Shown: in pieces, positions 7,850 through 16,761 of the stretch
How the letters are laid out: each line of letters begins with the position of its first letter
Numbering within the stretch: the first letter of the stretch is position 1
Assembly: GCF_020149765.1 (NCBI RefSeq)
Contig: NZ_CP083809.1
Location: 496,001-560,000 of the forward strand
Origin: Pantoea agglomerans
Lineage (GTDB): Bacteria; Pseudomonadota; Gammaproteobacteria; Enterobacterales; Enterobacteriaceae
Direction of reading: 5' to 3'
Length of the DNA: 64,000 bases
Notes under the pieces: generated by a model
Told to the model about the DNA's origin: nothing
The model's input: only the letters and a program-made list of their open reading frames with translations
Databases searched by the model: none
Position numbers and translations under genes: made by a program

Positions 7850-8436
7850 TGGCTAAGGCTGTACTGGATAAAAATGGCCTGGCAAAATCAGCCGGCACAT
7901 TGACGATATATAACTTCGACGCGCTGAGTGGTGAGTTTATCGGCTCCAGCGATGAGTTTCTGGCGCAAGGCGTTGGACTGCCTGCTAACGCCTGCGTCAC
8001 TGTGCCGCCAGCTACCAAGACAGGGCACACAGCAGTTTATCGTGATGACGAATGGCAGGTTGTTGCCGACCATCGCGGCGAAACGGTTTACTCCATTGCT
8101 GATGGCTCGAAAATCGTAATTTCAGAGTTAGGAGATTATCCGGAAGAAACAACTGTCATTGCACCTGTAACCGACTGGGATCGTTGGGACGGGGAAAAGT
8201 GGGTAACGGATGCGGATGCGAAGCAGGCTGCCGTTGTGAATAGCGCAGCCCGGGAGAAATCTGTGCTTATCAGCGAGGCGAACGATATCACTCAGGCATG
8301 GCAGACGCAGCTGCTGCTCGGCATTATTACGGATGCAGACAAAGTCTCGCTTACCGCCTGGATGAAATATATTCAGGCGGTTCAGGCGGTTGATATTTCA
8401 GCCGCGCCAGACATTATCTGGCCGAAAAAACCCTAA
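7849..8436 (+). CDS. G: Tail fibre assembly protein G (Tfa family)
   Basis: 195-aa fibre chaperone with the Tfa C-terminal pattern (WQTQLLLGIITDADKVSLTAWMKYIQAVQAVD, PDIIWP). It overlaps the H stop by one base and lies inside the invertible segment, so it switches together with the H tip it helps fold. Confidence 0.9.
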   Translation: MAKAVLDKNGLAKSAGTLTIYNFDALSGEFIGSSDEFLAQGVGLPANACVTVPPATKTGHTAVYRDDEWQVVADHRGETVYSIADGSKIVISELGDYPEETTVIAPVTDWDRWDGEKWVTDADAKQAAVVNSAAREKSVLISEANDITQAWQTQLLLGIITDADKVSLTAWMKYIQAVQAVDISAAPDIIWPKKP

Positions 8437-8443
8437 TAAATAA

Positions 8444-8461
8444 GGCCCGCAATAGCGGGCC
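8444..8461. terminator. Hairpin between convergent fibre cassettes
   Basis: GGCCCGC-AATA-GCGGGCC, a perfect 7-bp stem between the stop codons of G (+) and the 63-aa gene (-). There is no long T run on either side, so it may be only a weak terminator. Confidence 0.5.
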
Positions 8462-8466
8462 GATAA

Positions 8467-8658
8467 TTATAAAGCGCTTGTTTCCTCGGGTTCCGAGAAT
8501 GTGCCGTCAGTATAAAGCCAGCCAACAAGCGGCGCAGGCTCAAGGCCGGTTATATCTACCCATTCAATAGACGGATGAAACAGCGTACTTATGTTCTTAT
8601 CCGTGCTAAACAGCTCCATCGTTTTACCAGCATCAATTCGTGCATATTTTGACATCAT
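8467..8658 (-). CDS. Small partner of the alternative fibre (63 aa)
   Basis: Begins MMSKYARIDAGKTMELFSTD and overlaps the alternative tip gene by 4 bases, the same arrangement as H-G. Short proteins of this kind often follow collar or glycine-rich fibre tips, and a chaperone-like role is plausible. It is much shorter than G and has no Tfa C-terminal motif. In the present orientation it has no obvious promoter, and it would be expressed from the H operon after inversion. Confidence 0.65.
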   Translation of the reverse strand: MMSKYARIDAGKTMELFSTDKNISTLFHPSIEWVDITGLEPAPLVGWLYTDGTFSEPEETSAL

Positions 8659-9374
8659 GAATATTCCCAGATTGTAATAAAACCGTCCCCGCCTTTGCCT
8701 CCAGACATTGCGTCAGAACTCTGAATCGCGAACGCGCCGCCGCCTCCGGCTCCTTTACGCCCGTCGCTCCCGACGACTGTTCTTCCTGCAGCAATTGGAT
8801 CACCCCCAGCACTATGAATGGATGAGCCGCCTTCGCCGGATTCATAGCCCCGATTAAGGATAATTGCGCGCCCACCTGCGCTGCCCTTAGCGTTGAGGAA
8901 ATTACCTCCATACGCTTCGCCACCGCCGCCGTTCGATACCAGCATGAATTCGCCAAATGTAACTACACCTCCGTTACCGCCTCCTGCACCTGACAGCGCA
9001 GAAAGATAAGTGCCGAAGCTGGAGCTGCCGCCCGCCGCGCCTGCGCCCGTGGCATTACCATAAAGACCACCGGCCCCACCTTTTCCGACCGTTACGGGTA
9101 CAGGGAAAGAGATATCCTTTACGTTGAGCCAGGACTGTGCCGTGCCGCCCGCGCCGCCGCCCGCGCCGGCGGATACTTGGGTGCTGCTTGTTGTCTGCGT
9201 GCCGCCACCGCCGCCACCACCCGCCGTGACGCTCACGAACAAAAGAGAAGCATCAGCCGGCTTTGTGTAGCTGCCGGATTCGCTGATAGTACGCACCCGC
9301 AAAAGCCTGCCTGAAAACTTTTCGCTAATACCAAGGTTTTTGATAAACCCGTTCCACATGGCAAAATCCGCCAA
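8655..9374 (-). CDS. Silent alternative tail-fibre tip, glycine-rich
   Basis: About 225 residues from the crossover site onward are rich in poly-Gly loops (VTAGGGGGGGTQ, GAGGGAGGT, GGGGAFAIQ) and end in GGDGFITIWEYS, like polyglycine-helix receptor-binding tips. The first 15 residues up to NLG lie at or beyond the crossover site and are a stub rather than a real start. After inversion, H residues 1 to about 203 would be joined in frame to this tip, giving a fibre of about 430 aa. As read now it is probably untranslated. Confidence 0.8.
   Translation of the reverse strand: MADFAMWNGFIKNLGISEKFSGRLLRVRTISESGSYTKPADASLLFVSVTAGGGGGGGTQTTSSTQVSAGAGGGAGGTAQSWLNVKDISFPVPVTVGKGGAGGLYGNATGAGAAGGSSSFGTYLSALSGAGGGNGGVVTFGEFMLVSNGGGGEAYGGNFLNAKGSAGGRAIILNRGYESGEGGSSIHSAGGDPIAAGRTVVGSDGRKGAGGGGAFAIQSSDAMSGGKGGDGFITIWEYS
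9321..9346. repeat. Right DNA-inversion crossover site
   Basis: 26-bp partner of 7389-7414 in opposite orientation (core AATACC-AA-GGTTTT). Read on the minus strand, its central dinucleotide and the GGT following match the left site. Confidence 0.85.
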
Positions 9375-9407
9375 AAACCGTCCCAGATAAGCCGAAGAGA
9401 AAAACGT

Positions 9408-9989
9408 ATGGCCATGATTGGTTATATTCGCGTATCAACAATTGACCAGAACTGCGACTTACAGCGCGATGCGCTGTTAAGCGCAAATTGTGACCGTATT
9501 TTTGAAGATCGTATCAGCGGCAAAACCGCAACCCGTCCGGGCCTCAAACAGGCGCTTAAATGCATCAGCAAAGGCGATACGCTGGTCGTCTGGAAACTGG
9601 ACCGGCTCGGACGCAGCGTGAAAAACCTGATTGCGCTAATTTCCGAACTGCACGAACGCGGCGCGCATTTCCGCTCTTTAACCGACAGCATCGACACCAG
9701 CAGCGCGATGGGGCGCTTCTTTTTTCACGTTATGTCGGCGCTGGCAGAAATGGAGCGCGAGCTTATCGTTGAGCGCACCCTGGCCGGGCTGGCCGCTGCC
9801 AGAGCAAAAGGACGGCTAGGCGGGCGGCCCAAAGCATTAAGCCCGGAGGAGGTCGAGCAAATAAGTCGGCTGCTGGCTAAGGGACACAGCCGCCAGCAGC
9901 TGGCGATCATTTATAACGTCGCGCTATCAACCCTCTATAAATACTTTCCGGCCAGGGCGCCCGAAAGCAGGCAGGAAGCGGCATCCTGA
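9408..9989 (+). CDS. Serine DNA invertase (Gin/Pin/Hin family)
   Basis: 193-aa small serine recombinase. The catalytic Ser is in GYIRVST at the N-terminus, and KLDRLGRSVKNL and the long E-helix (MGRFFFHVMSALAEMERELI) are conserved. The C-terminal helix-turn-helix ends in STLYKYFP. It would cut the two 26-bp sites on its left to swap fibre tips, normally with help from Fis at an enhancer I did not locate. It sits between the fibre cassette and sheath gene FI, where P2 carries its Z/fun cargo. The first ATG is used; ATG 9414 is also possible. Confidence 0.93.
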   Translation: MAMIGYIRVSTIDQNCDLQRDALLSANCDRIFEDRISGKTATRPGLKQALKCISKGDTLVVWKLDRLGRSVKNLIALISELHERGAHFRSLTDSIDTSSAMGRFFFHVMSALAEMERELIVERTLAGLAAARAKGRLGGRPKALSPEEVEQISRLLAKGHSRQQLAIIYNVALSTLYKYFPARAPESRQEAAS

Positions 9990-10131
9990 GCGTAATAGCA
10001 ACGGCTGAAAAACCGCAGTGGTTCTTCCCGCGCGAGGCCGCTGTCCGCTCATCCCCCAGCAAACCGCAACCGCATGATTTCTCTCAGCTGACCTGACAAT
10101 CTGACTCCACCCTCAACACGGAGTACATCAG

Positions 10132-11301
10132 ATGTCTGATTATCATCACGGTGTACGCGTTGTCGAAATCAATGACGGCACGCGCACCATCTCTACTGTA
10201 TCCACCGCCGTAGTCGGCCTGGTCTGCACTGCAGCGGACGCAGACGCTAAGGCTTTCCCCCTCAACACCCCGGTGCTGCTGACCAACGTGCAGGCCGCTA
10301 TCGCCAAAGCCGGTAGCAAAGGCACGCTGGCGGCATCGCTGCAGGCGATTGCCGATCAGTCAAAACCGGTCACCGTCGTGGTACGCGTTGCTGAAGGCGA
10401 GACCCCCGAAGCGACCACCTCCAATATCATCGGCACCACCGATGAGAATGGCCAGTACACCGGTATGAAGGCGCTGCTGACGGCGCAGACGCAGCTTGAC
10501 GTTAAGCCGCGTATTCTCGCCGTACCGGGCCTCGACTCGCAGGAAGTGGCGACCGCGCTGGCAAGTATCGCGCAGCAGCTGCGCGCCTTCGCCTATGTGT
10601 CAGCCTGGAACTGCAAAACCATCAGCGACGCCATGAATTACCGCAAAAATTTCAGCCAGCGCGAGCTGATGGTGATCTGGCCGGACTTTGTTGCCTGGAA
10701 CACCGCAACCAGCCAATCCGATACCGCTTACGCCACTGCGCGTGCGCTGGGCCTGCGCGCCAAAATCGACAACGACACCGGCTGGCATAAAACCCTGTCG
10801 AACGTCGGCGTCAACGGCGTCACCGGCATCTCTGCGCCGGTGTTCTGGGATCTGCAACAGACCGGCACAGACGCTGACCTGCTCAACGCGGCGGACGTCA
10901 CCACGCTGATCCGCAAAGACGGCTTCCGCTTCTGGGGCAACCGCACCTGTAGCGACGACCCGCTGTTTCAGTTTGAGAACTACACCCGCACCGCGCAGGT
11001 TCTGGCTGACACCATGGCTGAAGCGCACATGTGGGCGGTAGACAAACCGCTGACGCCGGTTCTGGTGCGCGAGATCATCGCGGGCATCAACGCCAAATTC
11101 CGCGAGCTGGTCAGTGCTGGCTACCTGCTGGGTGCCTCCGCCTGGTACGACGAGAGCGCCAACGACGCCGACACCCTGAAGGCGGGCAAACTCTTTATCG
11201 ACTACGACTACACGCCGGTGCCGCCGCTGGAAGATCTGACCCTGCGCCAGCGCATCACCGACACCTATCTGGCGAACTTCGCCGCATCCGTAAACAGCTA
11301 A
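10132..11301 (+). CDS. FI: Tail sheath protein FI
   Basis: 389-aa contractile sheath subunit, very close to 53226-54395 ([21 protein letters not shown]-terminal [26 protein letters not shown]). It contracts to drive the tube through the cell envelope. First gene of the FI-D tail block. No TGT-N12-ACA Ogr box is visible in the 142 bp upstream. Confidence 0.95.
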   Translation: MSDYHHGVRVVEINDGTRTISTVSTAVVGLVCTAADADAKAFPLNTPVLLTNVQAAIAKAGSKGTLAASLQAIADQSKPVTVVVRVAEGETPEATTSNIIGTTDENGQYTGMKALLTAQTQLDVKPRILAVPGLDSQEVATALASIAQQLRAFAYVSAWNCKTISDAMNYRKNFSQRELMVIWPDFVAWNTATSQSDTAYATARALGLRAKIDNDTGWHKTLSNVGVNGVTGISAPVFWDLQQTGTDADLLNAADVTTLIRKDGFRFWGNRTCSDDPLFQFENYTRTAQVLADTMAEAHMWAVDKPLTPVLVREIIAGINAKFRELVSAGYLLGASAWYDESANDADTLKAGKLFIDYDYTPVPPLEDLTLRQRITDTYLANFAASVNS

Positions 11302-11313
11302 GGAGCCGGATAA

Positions 11314-11823
11314 ATGGCACTACCCCGCAAACTGAAAGGGCTGAACCTTTTCAATGATTCAAACAGCTATCAGGGCGTTGTCTCTTCCGTCACCCTGCCG
11401 AAACTCTCTCGCAAGCTGGACGCCTATCGCGGCGGCGGCATGAACGGCGCCGCCTTTATCGACAACGGCCTGGACGATGACGCGCTCGATATGGAGTGGA
11501 CCATCGCCGGGATGGACGATCTGGTGCTGACGCAGTGGGGCGGTTCTGCCGTGCCGCTGCGTTTTACCGGCTCTTACCAGCGTGACGACACCGGCGAAGA
11601 GATTGCGGTGGAGATTGAGGTGCGCGGCCGTCATCAGGCGTTCGACTTTGGCGAAGCCAAACAGGGCGAAGAGACCGAAACCAAAATCACCACCAAAAAC
11701 ACCTACTTCAAACTCACCTGGAACGGTAAAGAGCTGATTGAGATCGATACCGTCAACATGGTCGAAAAGGTGAACGGCGACGATCGCCTTGCGCAGCGCC
11801 GTAAAAACCTCGGCCTGGCTTAA
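11314..11823 (+). CDS. FII: Tail tube protein FII
   Basis: 169-aa major tail tube subunit (MALPRKLKGLNLFND...YRGGGMNGAAF), homologous to 54408-54923. It forms the inner tube. A hairpin with a T run follows. Confidence 0.95.
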   Translation: MALPRKLKGLNLFNDSNSYQGVVSSVTLPKLSRKLDAYRGGGMNGAAFIDNGLDDDALDMEWTIAGMDDLVLTQWGGSAVPLRFTGSYQRDDTGEEIAVEIEVRGRHQAFDFGEAKQGEETETKITTKNTYFKLTWNGKELIEIDTVNMVEKVNGDDRLAQRRKNLGLA

Positions 11824-11830
11824 CCCTGAC

Positions 11831-11855
11831 GCCAGCGCCCGGCGCTGGCTTTTTT
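11831..11855 (+). terminator. Terminator or attenuator after tube gene
   Basis: GCCAGCGCC-CG-GCGCTGGC followed by six T, between FII and E. It would lower expression of the tape measure block relative to the abundant sheath and tube. Confidence 0.7.
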
Positions 11856-11880
11856 ACCCTGTGGGAACCTGGAGAGAAGC

Positions 11881-12177
11881 ATGGAACAGAATGAAAATAG
11901 CGTTGAGCTGGAAACCCCGCTGAAACGCGGCGATGCGACCATCGCGCAGGTTGAGCTGATTAAGCCGAGCGCCGGCTCGCTGCGCGGCGTGCGCCTTGCC
12001 GACCTGGCCTCCTCCGACGTCGATGCGCTGCTGACGGTGCTGCCGCGTATTACGCTGCCTGCGCTGACCAAAGCGGAGTGCAACAGCCTCGACCCGGTGG
12101 ACCTGATTGCGCTCGGCGGCAAGGTGATTGGTTTTTTGCAGTCGAAGTCGGCAGCGTCGACTGGCCCGGCGGACTGA
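11881..12177 (+). CDS. E: Tail assembly chaperone E
   Basis: 98-aa gpE. It works with its frameshifted form to fold or load the tape measure protein. Paralogue at 54978-55280. A slippery T TTT TTG lies at 12132-12138, twelve codons before the stop. Confidence 0.9.
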   Translation: MEQNENSVELETPLKRGDATIAQVELIKPSAGSLRGVRLADLASSDVDALLTVLPRITLPALTKAECNSLDPVDLIALGGKVIGFLQSKSAASTGPAD

Positions 12178-12314
12178 CGGTCAACGATCTGATGGCTGAT
12201 ATCGCCGCCATTTTTCACTGGCCTCTTTCTGATATGAACGATCTGCCGCTGGCCGAGCTCCTCGACTGGCGGCATAAAGCCCTGATCCGCAGCGGAGCAA
12301 ATACGGATGAGTGA
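11881..12314 (+). CDS. E+E' product by -1 frameshift
   Basis: A -1 slip on T TTT TTG (12132-12138) leads into an open frame to 12314, giving about 144 aa. The extension (VDWPGGLTVNDLMADIAAIFHWPLSDM) matches the extension in prophage 2, and the stop overlaps the start of T. P2 makes the same programmed shift. Confidence 0.85.
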
Positions 12315-14766
12315 AGACCTCAAACTGCAGGCGCTGCTGAAGGCGGTTAATCAGGCGCTGCGCCCGCTACAGAGCCTTCAGAACGAAACGCAAAAAGTCG
12401 CCGGCTCCATTGCTGATACGCAGCGGAGCCTGGCGGCGCTGCAGGCGCAGTCGGCGAAAATCGACGGCTTTCGCGCCACCAGCCGCCAGCTGAACGACAC
12501 GCAGCAGCAGCTTAAACAGGCGAAGGCGGAAACGGCGGCGCTGGCGCTGGCGATGCGCAACAGCCATCAGCCTGCGGAGCAGCAGAGCCGCGCGCTGGAA
12601 AAGGCGCGTCAGCGTACCGCTGCGCTGCAGAGTCAGGCGCAGAGCCTGCGTCTGTCGATGCAGCAGCAGCGAGAAAGCCTGAACGGCGCGGGTATCTCTA
12701 CGCGCAGCCTGAGCAGCGAACAGCTGCGGCTGAAAACCGCCGCGGCGCAGGCCAGCCAGCACCTTAACGGTCAGCAACAGCAGCTGCAGCGGCTGAACCA
12801 GCAGCAGGAGCGGCAAAACCAGACGGCGGAGCGCTACCGCAAAGGTCAGGCGCTGGCGGGCAAGATCCGCAGCGCCAGCGCGGCGGGCATCGGCCTGGCG
12901 AAAGCGGGCTTCACCGCTGGCGCCGCGCTGCTGCGTCCCGGCTACGAGCTGGCGCGCACCGATGCTGCCCTGCAGGCCAAAACCGGCCTGCAGAAAGGGT
13001 CGCCGCAGGCGGTCGCGCTGGATAAACAGGCGCGCAGCCTCAGCGTGCAGACCGGCATCCCGGCGCAGGCGGTGGCGCAGACCCAGCTCGATATCGCCCA
13101 GGCGGGCGGGACGATCGACGATATCACCTCCGCGACGCCGGTGGCGCTGAATATGGCGCAGGTCAACCAGCATTCGGCAGAGGATAACGCCGGTCTGCTG
13201 ATGGAGACAAAAAGCGCCTTCGGCCTCAACAGCGGGGATATTGCCCATCTGGGCGATGTGCTTAGCGCCACACTCGACCAGGCCGGAATGAAGTTTGAGG
13301 ATCTGAGCAGCGCGCTGAGCAGCGTTGCGCCGGTGGCAAAAAGCGCCGGCGTCGGCGTTGAGCAGACCTCCGCCATGCTGGGGCTGCTGGCGAAAAATCA
13401 TATTACCGGCGCGGCGGCGGGCGACGAGGTCAGCACGATCCTGACTCAGCTACAGACGCGCGACGGCGAACGTACTATCGCTGCGCTTGGCGTGTCCACC
13501 CGCGACGAAAACGGCGACGCACGGCAGATCCTGCCGCTGCTGAAAGATATTCAGGCCGCCTTCGCCAGAAAGGGGATGAACGCGACGCAGCAGGCGGACG
13601 TGCTGAAGAGCATTGTTGGCGCGAAGGCGGCCTCGTCAGCCTCGCTGCTGACGCAGGGCGCCGCCAGCGGCGAGCTGGAGACGCTTACCGCCTCGGTACA
13701 GCAATCCGACGGCGGGACGGCGCGCAGGGCGCAGGCGCAGCAGGACAGCCTCGGCGGGGATCTGCAAAAGCTGGATGCCTCGAAGGCGGCTATTGGCGTC
13801 GACCTTTTCGCGCCGCTTGACGGCCCGCTGCGCACGCTGACGCAGGAGGCGACGCAGTTCCTGCAGACCATCGACCAGTGGCTGCAGGATAACCCGGCGC
13901 TGGCCAGCGGCATCGCAACGGCGGCGGCGGTCGCGATGACCTTTGTCGGCGCGCTGAGCGCTATCGGCATGGCGGTCTGGCCGGTGGTGAGCGGGGTCGG
14001 CGCCATTATGGCCGGCGTCGAGATCCTTGGCGGCCTGTTCACGGTAGTGGGCGGCGCTATCGTCAGCGCCATCGGCGCCATCACCTTGCCGGTGGTAGCT
14101 ATCGTGGCGGCTATCGTCGGCGGCGCGCTGCTGATCCGTCAGTACTGGGAGCCCATCAGCGCCTTTATCAGCGGCGTCGCGCAGGGGTTTTCCGCAGCGA
14201 TGGGCCCGATCGGCGACGCCTTTGCCCCGCTGCAGCCGGTGTTCGCCTGGGTGACGGACAAGGTTAAGTCGGTGTGGAACGGCTTTACCCAGCTGCTGGA
14301 GCCGGTGAAAGCGACGCAGGCGCAGCTGGCTGTCGCTGGCGATATGGGGAAAAGCTTCGGCAATATGCTCGCCGAGGCGCTGAAGATCCCTGGCCACGCA
14401 CTGGATCAGCTCACCAGCGGCATCAACTGGGTGCTGAACAAGCTCGGCATCGTCAGCAGTAAAAGCAAAGATCTGAAGGCGGATCTGCCGCCAGACGCGG
14501 CAGCCGTTGAGAACGGCGCCGTGCCCGACGCCAGCGGGCTGCAAACCAAAGTGCTGACCGGCGGCGCGACCTACCGGCCGGTGGTGGCGCCCGCCGCGGG
14601 CAGCATGACGCAGCAGAACGCCTACACCAACAATATTACGGTGAATGCGCCAGCCGGAATGGACGCCCATGAGATTGGACGGGTTGTGCAGGAGCATTTA
14701 AATCAGCAGCAGTTTGAGCAGCAAAACCGGCAGCGCAGCGCCATGACAGGAGGATTCTATCCATGA
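12307..14766 (+). CDS. T: Tape measure protein T
   Basis: 819 aa. The N-terminal 180 residues are coiled coil rich in Gln, Ala and Arg. A phage tail tape measure core (TIGR01760 type) follows around residues 215-500, with hydrophobic segments near 530-610 (IATAAAVAMTFVGALSAIG, VVAIVAAIVGGALL). It sets tail length and may enter the target membrane. It is 74 residues shorter than T of prophage 2, which would predict a slightly shorter tail. Confidence 0.93.
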   Translation: MSEDLKLQALLKAVNQALRPLQSLQNETQKVAGSIADTQRSLAALQAQSAKIDGFRATSRQLNDTQQQLKQAKAETAALALAMRNSHQPAEQQSRALEKARQRTAALQSQAQSLRLSMQQQRESLNGAGISTRSLSSEQLRLKTAAAQASQHLNGQQQQLQRLNQQQERQNQTAERYRKGQALAGKIRSASAAGIGLAKAGFTAGAALLRPGYELARTDAALQAKTGLQKGSPQAVALDKQARSLSVQTGIPAQAVAQTQLDIAQAGGTIDDITSATPVALNMAQVNQHSAEDNAGLLMETKSAFGLNSGDIAHLGDVLSATLDQAGMKFEDLSSALSSVAPVAKSAGVGVEQTSAMLGLLAKNHITGAAAGDEVSTILTQLQTRDGERTIAALGVSTRDENGDARQILPLLKDIQAAFARKGMNATQQADVLKSIVGAKAASSASLLTQGAASGELETLTASVQQSDGGTARRAQAQQDSLGGDLQKLDASKAAIGVDLFAPLDGPLRTLTQEATQFLQTIDQWLQDNPALASGIATAAAVAMTFVGALSAIGMAVWPVVSGVGAIMAGVEILGGLFTVVGGAIVSAIGAITLPVVAIVAAIVGGALLIRQYWEPISAFISGVAQGFSAAMGPIGDAFAPLQPVFAWVTDKVKSVWNGFTQLLEPVKATQAQLAVAGDMGKSFGNMLAEALKIPGHALDQLTSGINWVLNKLGIVSSKSKDLKADLPPDAAAVENGAVPDASGLQTKVLTGGATYRPVVAPAAGSMTQQNAYTNNITVNAPAGMDAHEIGRVVQEHLNQQQFEQQNRQRSAMTGGFYP

Positions 14767-15254
14767 TGATGATCTACGGCATGCTGCCCTTTATGCGGCA
14801 GACGCTGCCCTACAGCCAGCTGATACACAGCAGCGACTGGAAGTGGGCCAGCAATACCCGCGTCGGCAGGCGCAACGCAGCGCAGTTTACCGGCAAAGGC
14901 AGCGACAAGATCTCCCTGAGCGGCGAGCTGCGCCCGGAGCTTACCGGCGGCCCGGTTAAGGCGCAGGCGTTTCAGCTACTGGCTGACGAAGGGCGCGCCT
15001 GGCCGCTGATCGGCGGCGACGGCACCATCTACGGCATGTATGTGATTGAGAGCTTTAAGACGACGCACAGCGATTTCTACGCCGACGGCAGCGCGCGCGT
15101 AATTGCCTTTACCCTCGACCTGATGCGCATTGACGAGTCGCTGGTCTCGATGTTCGGCGACCTGAAAGCGCAGGGCAGCGCGCTGTGGGCGAAGGCAGAA
15201 GCGGCGGCGGGCAAGCTCTCTTCAGGCATCACGACGGGAGGCTTCTCACTGTGA
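14763..15254 (+). CDS. U: Tail protein U
   Basis: 163-aa P2 gpU family (MLPFMRQTLPYSQLIHSSDWKWASN), paralogue of 58091-58576. It acts at the tail end in assembly. It overlaps T and D by 4 bases each. Confidence 0.92.
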   Translation: MMMIYGMLPFMRQTLPYSQLIHSSDWKWASNTRVGRRNAAQFTGKGSDKISLSGELRPELTGGPVKAQAFQLLADEGRAWPLIGGDGTIYGMYVIESFKTTHSDFYADGSARVIAFTLDLMRIDESLVSMFGDLKAQGSALWAKAEAAAGKLSSGITTGGFSL

Positions 15255-16393
15255 GTGAACTCGGCGCGATGGCGATTAAGGCGGGCAGCCGGCCGGCGCC
15301 CGATTTTATGCTGTGGCTCGGCAGCAAGGATGTGACGCCCAATCTGCGCGATCGGCTGATCTCGCTGGCGCTTACCGATAATCGCGGCTTCGAAGCGGAT
15401 ACGCTAAAACTGACGCTGGACGACAGCGACGGGCTGCTGCAGCTGCCGCAGCGCGGCACGGTGGTGTCGCTGTTCCTGGGCTGGGTTGGCCAGCTGCATA
15501 ACAAGGGCGATTTTACGGTCGATCAGGTAAGCCACGGCGGCGCGCCCGATGTGCTGACTATCCTGGCGCGCAGCGTCGATTTTCGCGGGGAGCTGGGCAA
15601 GGCGCGCGACCTCTCATACCACGACACTACGCTGGGCAGCATTGTGACGCAGATAGCGCAGCGCTGCGGGCTGATTTTGCAGATGGCGGACGGGTTTGCC
15701 GGGATCAAGATCGATCATATCGATCAGACCCACGAAACCGATCCCAGCTTCGTTACCCGACTGGCACAACGCTATGGCGCGGTCGCGGTTATCAAAGCGG
15801 GGCGGCTGCTTTTTTTGCGCCCCGGCAGCGGCCAGTTAGCCAGCGGCAAGGCGATCCCAACGGTGACGCTGACGCGCCAGGATGGGGATAAACACAATTT
15901 TACTGTTGCCGACCGCACCAGTTATACCGGCGTGCAGGCGAGATGGCTCTCAACAAAGGAGGCGAAGACGCATGTGCTGCAGCTGCAGCGCAAGGCAAAG
16001 GCCACGAACGCCAGCGCGGTCGCCCATCCGGATGCACAGAGCGCGCCGCCGCTAACGGGTAATCAGGAAGGGGATTATCTCTCCGGCGCAAAAGAGAGCC
16101 TGCTGGTGCTGCCGGAGGTGTTCAACAGCGAAGAGGCGGCAATGGCGGCGGCGGAGGCGAAGTGGAACCAGATACAGCGCGGCGCGGCTCACTTTACCTT
16201 TCAGCTGGCGACAGGACGCGCGGATCTCTATCCTGAAACCCCGGTCAGGGTCAGCGGCTTTAAAGCGATGATTGACGCCAGCGCCTGGATAATCAGTAAG
16301 GTGACGCATAATCTGAGCGTAAGCGACGGGTTTACCACTACGCTGGAGCTGGAGAATGACATCACAGATGTGGAATACGAGAGAATTGACTAA
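15251..16393 (+). CDS. D: Late control / baseplate hub protein D
   Basis: 380-aa gpD, structurally a gp27-like hub between tube and spike. GTG 15251 overlaps the U stop and agrees with the start of the paralogue at 58573. Conserved LALTDNRGFEADTLKLTLDDSDG and DHIDQTHETDPSFVTRLAQRYG. Confidence 0.92.
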   Translation: MSELGAMAIKAGSRPAPDFMLWLGSKDVTPNLRDRLISLALTDNRGFEADTLKLTLDDSDGLLQLPQRGTVVSLFLGWVGQLHNKGDFTVDQVSHGGAPDVLTILARSVDFRGELGKARDLSYHDTTLGSIVTQIAQRCGLILQMADGFAGIKIDHIDQTHETDPSFVTRLAQRYGAVAVIKAGRLLFLRPGSGQLASGKAIPTVTLTRQDGDKHNFTVADRTSYTGVQARWLSTKEAKTHVLQLQRKAKATNASAVAHPDAQSAPPLTGNQEGDYLSGAKESLLVLPEVFNSEEAAMAAAEAKWNQIQRGAAHFTFQLATGRADLYPETPVRVSGFKAMIDASAWIISKVTHNLSVSDGFTTTLELENDITDVEYERID

Positions 16394-16468
16394 CTAATAG
16401 TTAATTAATTTGCTTTTTGTGAGTAATTGGCGCGATAATGGCTGCGTCAACTACGGAGGAACTCACAA

Positions 16469-16678
16469 ATGATGCATTGTCCGCTGTGTCAGAGCGCTGC
16501 CCATACGCGCAGTAGCCGTTATATCTCTAACGAGACCAAAGAGCGCTATAACCAGTGCCAGAACATCAACTGCAGCTGCACCTTTAAGACGCACGAAAGC
16601 GTGACCGGGATGATCGTCACGCCGGGTAAAATCGAGAAGGTGGCGATAGCAAAGAAGCAGACTCAGGCTCGCGCCTGA
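16469..16678 (+). CDS. ogr: Ogr/Delta-type late gene activator
   Basis: 69-aa zinc-finger activator: CPLCQSAAH near the N-terminus and CQNINCSC later supply the Cys ligands, with KERYNQCQN as in P2 Ogr. Such proteins bind TGT-N12-ACA sites at about -55 of late promoters. It has its own ribosome site (GGAGG) and is followed by a terminator. I could not find perfect Ogr boxes before X, V or FI of this element. Confidence 0.93.
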   Translation: MMHCPLCQSAAHTRSSRYISNETKERYNQCQNINCSCTFKTHESVTGMIVTPGKIEKVAIAKKQTQARA

Positions 16679-16694
16679 GCCTTTAAAGAGCAAA

Positions 16695-16716
16695 GCCCGC
16701 GCAAGCGGGTTTTTTT
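16695..16716 (+). terminator. Terminator after ogr
   Basis: GCCCGC-GCAA-GCGGG stem and a run of seven T. Confidence 0.8.
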
Positions 16717-16726
16717 ATGGCGGCAG

Positions 16727-16761
16727 CGCCGCCTCTTGGAGTGCTGTCAATAAGTGTACGG
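16727..16761. repeat. Extra P2 origin-like sequence outside gene A
   Basis: CTCTTGGAGTGCTGTCAATAAGTGTACGG matches the origin of prophage 2 (35562-35590) at 26 of 29 positions by my alignment. A second shorter copy of the core (ATAACTGTACG) follows at 16794-16804. No gpA coding sequence surrounds it. Confidence 0.6.

Larger units (their letters stand above)
7402..9333. other. Invertible tail-fibre segment (about 1.93 kb)
   Basis: DNA between the two crossover centres. It carries the H tip plus G on the plus strand and a second tip plus partner gene on the minus strand. The two cassettes point towards each other, separated by a hairpin at 8444-8461. Inversion keeps the reading frame, so the element can express either of two fibre specificities. 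Confidence 0.85.

Noticed and set aside
12367..13401. 344-aa minus-strand frame within the tape measure gene
   Set aside because: Shadow of the Gln/Ala-rich coiled coil; no start signal and no homologous frame in the second T gene.
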